Positions 40,466 to 46,027 of a DNA stretch of 46,027 nt are shown here, piece by piece. Within the stretch, counting starts at the first letter, position 1. The number at the start of each line of letters is the position of its first letter. The stretch spans positions 1 through 46,027 of the forward strand of contig CAISBR010000096.1 in assembly GCA_903883645.1 (NCBI GenBank). Reading direction: 5' to 3'. Under the pieces are notes generated by a model. It saw only the letters and a program-made list of their open reading frames with translations. It was not told where the DNA came from and did no database searches. Position numbers and translations under genes: made by a program. This DNA comes from an uncultured Myxococcales bacterium (lineage in GTDB: Bacteria > Myxococcota_A > UBA9042).

Positions 40466-43400
40466 GGGGTGTAAGCCTTTGCTTCTGTTCCAGCAATCGT
40501 GCCGCCACCCGGGTAGCCAGCGCCGATGCAGCGCACGGACCCGTCGGCCATTTGCGCACACAGATGGTCGCCCCCTGAGCTCAGGGACACGACTGGTAAA
40601 TCTTTGAAAATCTTGAATGTTGTATCGGCACCGGCCGTACCCCAACTGGCCGCGGCGGCTGCGGTGGTGTGGCACGACACCTGCCCTGACTCGGTGCGCA
40701 GCGTGCACACATGGTCGCTGCCAAGGACTGCCGTGACCTGGTCCATGGGCCATATATCCATGACCATAAAGCCAATTCCGCTAATATCGAGAAGCAGGGG
40801 GTTGCTGCCCGCGCCCCAGCACTGCAGGCTGCCGCTGGACTTGCCCACCACCCGACCGCAGCCCACGGCGTCGCGGACCCAGACCTGGTCATAACTTGTA
40901 AAGGAATCAACGGGATTGGGCGCCCCCGGCTTGGGTGCCGCCTTGCCGTTGAGCCAAGCGGTGCCGCCTGCGCCCCAACAGTAAACCTTGCCGCCAAGGA
41001 CGCTGCACGAGGTGTGTTCGCCGCTGGCTAGCCAGGTTGCGCCTGTCATTCCAGGTACTTCTTGGGGGGTGGCCGAGTCGACGGCGCCGCTACCCTGGCC
41101 CGTTTCGCCTTGCGCGGCGGCGCCCCAGCAGTAGACGCGCTGCACGCCCGCCTTGTCCGGTCCGCGGGCGCAGGCGTGGACGGCACCGGCGGCGATCTGC
41201 GTCGCGGCAATCGGCAAAGATACCTGTGTGGGCACAAGGGTCTTGGTGCCCGCGCCGCCCGTCTGGCCGTGGTCGTTGCGGCCCCAACACCAGACGTTTT
41301 GGCTGAGGTCGAGTCCGCAGGTAAAGCCATCGCCCACCGCCACAGCGGCGTAGCTGGCGCTGCCGGTCAGGGTCGCGGTCGCCGCGCTGGCGAGGCCCAC
41401 GCTCAGCAACTGCCCGTCCGCGTTGCTGCCCCAGCACCACAGGCTGTGGTCGGGCCGGAGCGCGCAGCTGTGGCTGGGGCCGGCGGCGATGGCGCTAGCG
41501 AACGGGGTCCAGCACTGGCTCTCCGCGCAGACGCCGACACCGCCATTGCACGAGGCGCCAGGTGCTTTCTCAACAAATTCGCAACCTAGAAAATGGCTGC
41601 AAACCGAATTCTGGCATAGGCCGGGGCTGTCGCACTGCAGCGGCTGGTTGCCGGGCACGCAGCTACCCATGGCGTTGCACACATCGGCGGCAAAGCAGAC
41701 ATCGCCATCGTCGCAGGGCGAGCCGGTTTGGGCTGGGCCGTGCTTGCAGCCTTGCACGGGGTCGCAACTGTCTAGAGTACAAGCCAAATTGTCGCTGCAG
41801 GCCAACACGCTGCCACCGAGACACGCGCCGCCGCTGCAGGTCTTGCCAAACGCACACGGCGCGCCGTCGTCGCACGGTCCTTCGGCCACGGCCTTGGTCT
41901 GGCAACCGGCGCTGCTGCACCAGGCGACGTCGCACCCCGTTGCAACACAGCTACCTGGTTTCTTTACGCAATCAACGCCGCTGCAGGTTGGTTCCCCCGT
42001 CGCCGCCACCCGCCATACCCGCCCGTGCATGGGGGCTTGCTCCACGCCGCCGACCAGCCACAGATTGCCTTTGCCGTCGTCCGCCATCGCCACCACAAGC
42101 TCATCCGGGGCATGGATAACAGCCTGCAGCGACTCAAGATTTGGCCCAAGAACCTCGTGGCGCCGCTGGTTGCCACCCTGCATCGGCACACCTTCGGTCA
42201 GCCACGTACCGGCCTGCCAGTGCGCCGCGAACACCACATAGTCTTGCAATCCCGCATTATTGGGCGACGCGATGACCTTGCCTGCCAGATCGAGCAGTAC
42301 CGCTGCCCCTACCGGCTTGTCGCCAAGCCTTTTTTCGCCCATGGCGAGCACGGGGCCACCAGGTCGCGCAGATAAGGCCGTAATCATGCTTAGTTGCGAT
42401 TGATCGTACGTCGCCAGCTTCGCCGTCGCGGCCTGCACGTCGACCCGCGCCAGCTGCACGGCGTCGGGAATGGCGAGTGCATACCAAACCTCGCCCCCTA
42501 CCACTGCGGCGGCCATGGTCGGCTGCTGCAAGTCGCTGACCGGCACCCAGCGCGGGGGCTCGCCGGCTAGTCCCAAGAACACTGCTGTAGCAAATTCCTT
42601 GCCTTCGCTGTTCCAGCCGCTGCACAGCGCCACCACGCGGTTATCGGCGAGCCGACGCGCGGCGTTGCAAAATTGCGTACCGGTGGGCAAGACGCCGTCT
42701 GGCAGGGCTAATTGTTGAGCGGTCGCCGGTGTTACCCTCAGCACCTGGGCGTGGAGCGACGGCCACTTAACCGAGGTAAATACAAGAATTTCTGTCGCCG
42801 AGACCGCTGCCGCCGTGGTAACCGAAGCCCCCTCAGGCAGTTGCCACGCTGGCCACACGCCGTCCAAGTCGACCAGGCCTGTCCAGCTCCACGCCAAGGT
42901 GTGCCCCTGTACCGGCTGAATCAGGCCCAAAAATAGCGCGTTACCCACCTGCTGGCTATCCAGCAAGCTCGGTCCCGCGCACGCGCCGTCTTTGCACACG
43001 TCCGGCCCCGTGCAAGCCGAGCCGTCGTCGCAGCCCTGACCGCTCAGCGGATTGTGAACACACTTGCCCACCAGGCACTGTTCTTGATCGCAAGGATTGC
43101 TGTCCTGCTCGCAGATTTGCTCTTTCGTGCCGCAACTATGCGCCTCGCACGTCGCAACCACGCAGTCGGCTGGCGGCGGGCAATCTTGCGGCGAGTCGCA
43201 CGCATTGCCCTCGTTATCGGGCGCAGCATCCGGAGCCACTTCGGTGTCTTGCGTATCGCTAGCAGCGGTATCGCTTGGCGCGTCACCCTGCCCAACATCG
43301 CCTAACTCTATGTCTTGATTTGCCGTTTCGCCCACAGCATCGCCGTGCTCGGCCCGCCACCTGTCTAGGTTTGGGCCCACATCGCCCAGGCCACAGCCGC

Positions 43401-43476
43401 CAAGCGCGCCGCAAAGGCCCGCGAGCGTCGACCACGAGCCCAGTTTGAAAATCAGGATTGCCTTGCTGCGCATCAT
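40462..43476 (-). CDS. RCC1-repeat lipoprotein with Cys-rich modules
   Basis: A 1004-residue surface lipoprotein. The signal peptide ends in CGALGGC. Asp/Glu/Ala-rich spacer and a first Cys-rich block (CDSPQDCPPPADC to CKDGACAG) come next, then a beta-rich domain of about 350 residues and a second Cys block. From about residue 655 to the end, RCC1-type repeats follow: HSCALRPDHSLWCWG, FTCGLDLSQNVWCWGRNDHG, VYCWG and similar. I count six, some worn down; a full propeller has seven blades. GGGGCAAG precedes ATG 43476. It is the first gene of a leftward operon with a glycosyltransferase, histidine kinase and regulator. The binding partner is unknown. Confidence 0.85.
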   Translation of the reverse strand: MMRSKAILIFKLGSWSTLAGLCGALGGCGLGDVGPNLDRWRAEHGDAVGETANQDIELGDVGQGDAPSDTAASDTQDTEVAPDAAPDNEGNACDSPQDCPPPADCVVATCEAHSCGTKEQICEQDSNPCDQEQCLVGKCVHNPLSGQGCDDGSACTGPDVCKDGACAGPSLLDSQQVGNALFLGLIQPVQGHTLAWSWTGLVDLDGVWPAWQLPEGASVTTAAAVSATEILVFTSVKWPSLHAQVLRVTPATAQQLALPDGVLPTGTQFCNAARRLADNRVVALCSGWNSEGKEFATAVFLGLAGEPPRWVPVSDLQQPTMAAAVVGGEVWYALAIPDAVQLARVDVQAATAKLATYDQSQLSMITALSARPGGPVLAMGEKRLGDKPVGAAVLLDLAGKVIASPNNAGLQDYVVFAAHWQAGTWLTEGVPMQGGNQRRHEVLGPNLESLQAVIHAPDELVVAMADDGKGNLWLVGGVEQAPMHGRVWRVAATGEPTCSGVDCVKKPGSCVATGCDVAWCSSAGCQTKAVAEGPCDDGAPCAFGKTCSGGACLGGSVLACSDNLACTLDSCDPVQGCKHGPAQTGSPCDDGDVCFAADVCNAMGSCVPGNQPLQCDSPGLCQNSVCSHFLGCEFVEKAPGASCNGGVGVCAESQCWTPFASAIAAGPSHSCALRPDHSLWCWGSNADGQLLSVGLASAATATLTGSASYAAVAVGDGFTCGLDLSQNVWCWGRNDHGQTGGAGTKTLVPTQVSLPIAATQIAAGAVHACARGPDKAGVQRVYCWGAAAQGETGQGSGAVDSATPQEVPGMTGATWLASGEHTSCSVLGGKVYCWGAGGTAWLNGKAAPKPGAPNPVDSFTSYDQVWVRDAVGCGRVVGKSSGSLQCWGAGSNPLLLDISGIGFMVMDIWPMDQVTAVLGSDHVCTLRTESGQVSCHTTAAAAASWGTAGADTTFKIFKDLPVVSLSSGGDHLCAQMADGSVRCIGAGYPGGGTIAGTEAKAYTP

Positions 43477-43573
43477 CTTGCCCCATGTGCCGCTTAGGCT
43501 AAGCATGGGGCGGGCGCAGGCGAAAGCGCAAGTGCCTTGCCATCGTCGCGTGCGGTGGGCACAGTGTCGCCCC

Positions 43574-44641
43574 ATGCCCAACCTCGATATCCCGCTGCCC
43601 TTTGCCCTTGCAACCCTGCTGCCAAGGTGGCTTGAACGCAGCGCATCGGCCCAACCGGGCTCGCTGCTGCACACGCTGCACCGCGGGTTGCGGGCGCGAC
43701 AGCCGTTGGCGACCCTGAACGACAGCGACTGCTGCCGACTGCTCGACGGTGAAGATAAGCGTCATTACATTGACTTATATTCTAATTGCCTAGTGGTACA
43801 AGCCTATCTTGACCTCGACCCCAGCGACGACGCCGCCATTGCCCGTGGCCTTGCCGACCTAGACCGGGCCGCCCGCGATGTGGCCGACGCCCTGCAACCC
43901 CAGGCGATGTGGCTCAAGATCCGCCCGCGGCAGACCAATACGCTGGTTGATCCAACTCGCCTGGCGCCGGCGCTGCCAGCTGCGGGCAGTTCCGATCTGC
44001 CCATCATCGCTCACGAAAATGGGCTGGCCTTCCAAATTCGCCCCGATCTGGGCCTTGCCACGGGCCTCTACCTCGACCAACGCGGCAACCGACGCTGGCT
44101 GCAACGGCAGAAGCCGGGTCTGCGCGTCCTAAATACCTTCTGTTATTCCGCAGGCTTCTCAATCGCTGCAGGCAGCGCGGGCGCTACAACCGTCAGCGTC
44201 GACATTGCGGAGCCGGCGTTGCAGTGGGCGCGCGATAATTTCGCGCTTAATACCATGCAGCTACAAGATGCCGACGGTGTGCGTGTCCACGACCTAATCC
44301 GAGGCGACAGCTTGGAGTGGCTCGGCAAATTCGCCAAGCGCGGTCAGCAGTTCGATCTCATCGTCTTGGACCCGCCCAGCCACGCCACCCATCGTGGCAA
44401 GCACTGGTCCGCGCTGCGCAGTTACCCCGAACTGGTCGAGCTCGCCTGCCGCTGTCTGGCCAAAGAGGGGCGCCTGCTTGGCTGCATCAACGCCGCCGCG
44501 GTCGAGCCGGCCCAGCTGCACCAGTGGCTGCGGCAGGGCGCCCAAGTCGCCGGACGCCGCGTAACCCAGCTCACGCCCATGCGAAATCAAATAGACTATA
44601 CTGCCAGTCGAATGAAGTCTGCGGTGTTAACGCTCGACTAG
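43574..44641 (+). CDS. Class I SAM-dependent methyltransferase, RlmI/RlmK-like
   Basis: A 355-residue methyltransferase. GLATGLYLDQRGNRRWL (about 155-171), VLNTFCYSAGFSIAAGSAGA, VDIAEPALQWARDNFALN and LIVLDPPSHA make up the catalytic domain of the family that includes rRNA m5C/m7G methyltransferases (PF10672-type). The N-terminal 140 residues do not show the PUA domain of RlmI clearly. An rRNA base is the likely target, without proof. It starts at ATG 43574, divergent from the RCC1 gene. Alternatives are other DPPS-motif DNA/RNA methyltransferases. Confidence 0.8.
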   Translation: MPNLDIPLPFALATLLPRWLERSASAQPGSLLHTLHRGLRARQPLATLNDSDCCRLLDGEDKRHYIDLYSNCLVVQAYLDLDPSDDAAIARGLADLDRAARDVADALQPQAMWLKIRPRQTNTLVDPTRLAPALPAAGSSDLPIIAHENGLAFQIRPDLGLATGLYLDQRGNRRWLQRQKPGLRVLNTFCYSAGFSIAAGSAGATTVSVDIAEPALQWARDNFALNTMQLQDADGVRVHDLIRGDSLEWLGKFAKRGQQFDLIVLDPPSHATHRGKHWSALRSYPELVELACRCLAKEGRLLGCINAAAVEPAQLHQWLRQGAQVAGRRVTQLTPMRNQIDYTASRMKSAVLTLD

Positions 44642-44654
44642 CTGGCCGCCGCGC

Positions 44655-44681
44655 TTGCATTCGTCTGCCGCTGTGTACAAT
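44655..44681 (+). promoter_or_regulatory. Possible promoter of the gamma-carbonic anhydrase gene
   Basis: TTGCAT (44655-44660) and TACAAT (44676-44681) are 15 bases apart, slightly short of the 17-base optimum. They lie in the 75-base gap ahead of ATG 44717. Confidence 0.3.
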
Positions 44682-44716
44682 GGCGCCCCCGCGGCCCGTC
44701 GCCGCGCTGAGCACCG

Positions 44717-45274
44717 ATGATTCAAAAACACCGCAACCTCGTTCCACACATCCACCCCACTGCTTGGGTGCACCCGTCGGCCGTCGTCATCGGCGAAGTC
44801 GAGCTTGGGCCGTATGTAACGGTATGGCCTGGGGCAATTCTGCGCGGCGACTGCGGGGCCATCCGCGTCGGCGCCCACACCAATATCCAAGACGGCGCGC
44901 TGGTCCACACCACCTTCGACGTCAGCCAAACCGTCTTGGGCGAGCGCATCACGGTCGGCCACGGCGCGGTGCTGCACGGCTGCATCGTAGAAAGTGATTG
45001 TTTAGTAGGCATGCACTCAACTTTGCTCGACAATTGCCGCATTGGCCACCACAGCATCGTCGGTGCCGGCGCGGTCGTGGGCGTGGGCAAGGAATTCGAG
45101 CCGCTGTCGCTGATCATGGGCAACCCGGCGCAGCGCATCCGCGCGTGCAACGAGAAGAATTTAAAGCAGATCGACTACGGCTGGAATGCCTACAAGGGCT
45201 ATCGCGAGCCCTTCGTCAACGGCGAGGTCGAAGATCTGCCCGACGATTGGCATTATTGGCCCGACGAGCCTTAG
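44717..45274 (+). CDS. Gamma-carbonic anhydrase-family hexapeptide protein
   Basis: A 185-residue left-handed beta-helix protein, likely trimeric, of the YrdA/PaaY/CcmM-like group. ILRGDCGAIRVG, NIQDGALVHTT, GERITVGHGAVLHGC and LVGMHSTLLDN are the repeating hexapeptide core. His residues in LVHTT and VGHGAVLHGC are the expected zinc ligands. Some members hydrate CO2 and others have no detected activity; the sequence does not say which. It starts at ATG 44717, and an aminotransferase gene follows after ten bases. Confidence 0.9.
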   Translation: MIQKHRNLVPHIHPTAWVHPSAVVIGEVELGPYVTVWPGAILRGDCGAIRVGAHTNIQDGALVHTTFDVSQTVLGERITVGHGAVLHGCIVESDCLVGMHSTLLDNCRIGHHSIVGAGAVVGVGKEFEPLSLIMGNPAQRIRACNEKNLKQIDYGWNAYKGYREPFVNGEVEDLPDDWHYWPDEP

Positions 45275-45284
45275 GTTAAGCGCG

Positions 45285-46027
45285 ATGTTTTCACAGCGAA
45301 CAAGCTGGAATCGAACGATTAATCCACTATCTTTGGCCGTGGCCGACCGCCGCCGCGCCGGGCTGCCAGTGCTCGACCTGGGCGAGTCGAACCCCACGCG
45401 CGTCGGGTTGTCGCCAAGCTGGTCCGAGCTGGGGCCGCTGCTCGATCGCCCCCAAGCCACTAATTATACGCCCGATCCCTTCGGTCTGCCCCACGCGCGG
45501 CAGTGCGTTGCCCGCTATCTTGGCCACCGCGTGCCGGCCGAGCATGTGCTGCTGAGTGCGTCGACCAGCGAAGCCTACGCGTGGATTCTGCAAATTCTTT
45601 GTAATCCCGGCGATGTTGTGCTCGTGCCCACGCCGTCGTACCCGCTGCTCGAGTACTTGGCCGGCCTCGCCGCGGTCGAGTTGCAGACCTACCCGACCAC
45701 CTATGTTGGCGGCGAATGGCACGTAGATCTAGCCAGTTTACAGCAGTCGATCGGTCCGCGCACCCGCGCCGTGGTGGTAGTTAGCCCCAACAACCCCACG
45801 GGTGCGGTGCTGAATCCCAGCGAAGTTCAGTCATTGCAGGCCATCTGTGCCGAGCACCAGCTGGCCCTGGTGGTCGACGAGGTGTTTGCCGAGTGGCTTG
45901 GCGCACAATACCACGAAACTCCTGCTGAACTGCACACCCTGGCAGGCCTCGACCAGTGCCTCACCCTGGTGATGTCGGGTCTGTCGAAGGTTCTGCTGCT
46001 GCCGCAGCTCAAGCTCGCGTGGACGGC
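45285..46027 (+). CDS. Class I/II aminotransferase, truncated by the window end
   Basis: The first 247 residues of a fold-type I PLP enzyme. DLGESNPTRVG and TNYTPDPFGLPHAR near the start, LSASTSEAYAWIL, VSPNNPTGAVLN, VVDEVFAEWL, and SGLSKVLLLPQLKLAW (with the PLP Lys in LSK) are all in family order. Aspartate- and alanine-type transaminases and LL-diaminopimelate aminotransferase share this fold. The substrate cannot be named. Start ATG 45285 lies ten bases after the carbonic anhydrase stop. Confidence 0.88.
   Translation, partial: MFSQRTSWNRTINPLSLAVADRRRAGLPVLDLGESNPTRVGLSPSWSELGPLLDRPQATNYTPDPFGLPHARQCVARYLGHRVPAEHVLLSASTSEAYAWILQILCNPGDVVLVPTPSYPLLEYLAGLAAVELQTYPTTYVGGEWHVDLASLQQSIGPRTRAVVVVSPNNPTGAVLNPSEVQSLQAICAEHQLALVVDEVFAEWLGAQYHETPAELHTLAGLDQCLTLVMSGLSKVLLLPQLKLAWT

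Noticed and set aside
1..46027. CRISPR arrays, tRNA/rRNA genes, insertion sequences, integrases
   Set aside because: I saw no regular repeat-spacer array, no tRNA-like or rRNA-like stretch, and no transposase or integrase product.

Overview
This is a dense, GC-rich chromosomal stretch: about 39 genes, no gap over 300 bases, and no tRNA, rRNA, CRISPR array, insertion sequence or prophage that I could recognise. The gene content points to a Myxococcota or other 'deltaproteobacterial' predator/saprophyte-type genome. It has a eukaryote-like Ser/Thr kinase coupled to a TPR membrane protein, many secreted Cys-rich lipoproteins with CGDGxC...E...C..DC modules, an RCC1-repeat lipoprotein, a VWA lipoprotein, and a matrixin-like protein with a MYXO-CTERM-like tail. 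It is a core/accessory mosaic rather than an obvious island. The taxonomic call is inference from these families; no marker gene settles it.

Layout. 1-5.1 kb: PseB-type nucleotide-sugar dehydratase, RluA-family pseudouridine synthase, ALG5-like glycosyltransferase, a divergent radical SAM enzyme with extra C-terminal cysteines, and a degenerate matrixin. 5.3-11.2 kb: Ser/Thr kinase and TPR protein (overlapping genes), heme A synthase ctaA, then two divergent lipoproteins, one Met/Cys-rich and one resembling YtkA/copper-handling domains. 11.3-17.9 kb: an Rsm22-like Fe-S methyltransferase, then an MrfA-like DUF1998 helicase followed by a UvrD-like helicase. 17.9-23.1 kb: a flippase-like membrane protein, an orphan HicB-like protein, DUF6918, a lipid kinase, a YdcH-like small protein, a bacterial PH/SHOCT protein and a PaaI-type thioesterase.

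23.1-27.8 kb is one leftward operon: aguB, aguA (agmatine to putrescine), an ABC exporter and an S66 LD-carboxypeptidase. 28.0-31.2 kb holds a lipoprotein with three somatomedin-B-like modules, then nadA. 31.2-37.8 kb holds CoA-disulfide reductase/rhodanese, an LCAD-like acyl-CoA dehydrogenase, a secreted START-like protein abutting a CefD-like PLP enzyme, and a VWA lipoprotein. 38.0-43.5 kb is a leftward operon of RCC1 lipoprotein, DPM1-like glycosyltransferase, histidine kinase and response regulator. 43.6 kb to the end holds an RlmI/K-like methyltransferase, a gamma-carbonic anhydrase and a truncated class I/II aminotransferase.

The strongest non-gene signal is a roughly 31-bp repeat (AGCATCCATTTTCTAC, about 5 variable bases, then GAAATTACAG). 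Four copies lie in three intergenic gaps at gene 3' ends: two gaps are clearly convergent and one probably is. A fifth partial copy is embedded in the TPR gene. The best candidates for undescribed systems are the RCC1 lipoprotein/glycosyltransferase/two-component operon, the tandem MrfA-UvrD helicase pair with its extra C-terminal domain, the putrescine/ABC/S66 operon, and the copper-flavoured lipoprotein pair beside ctaA.
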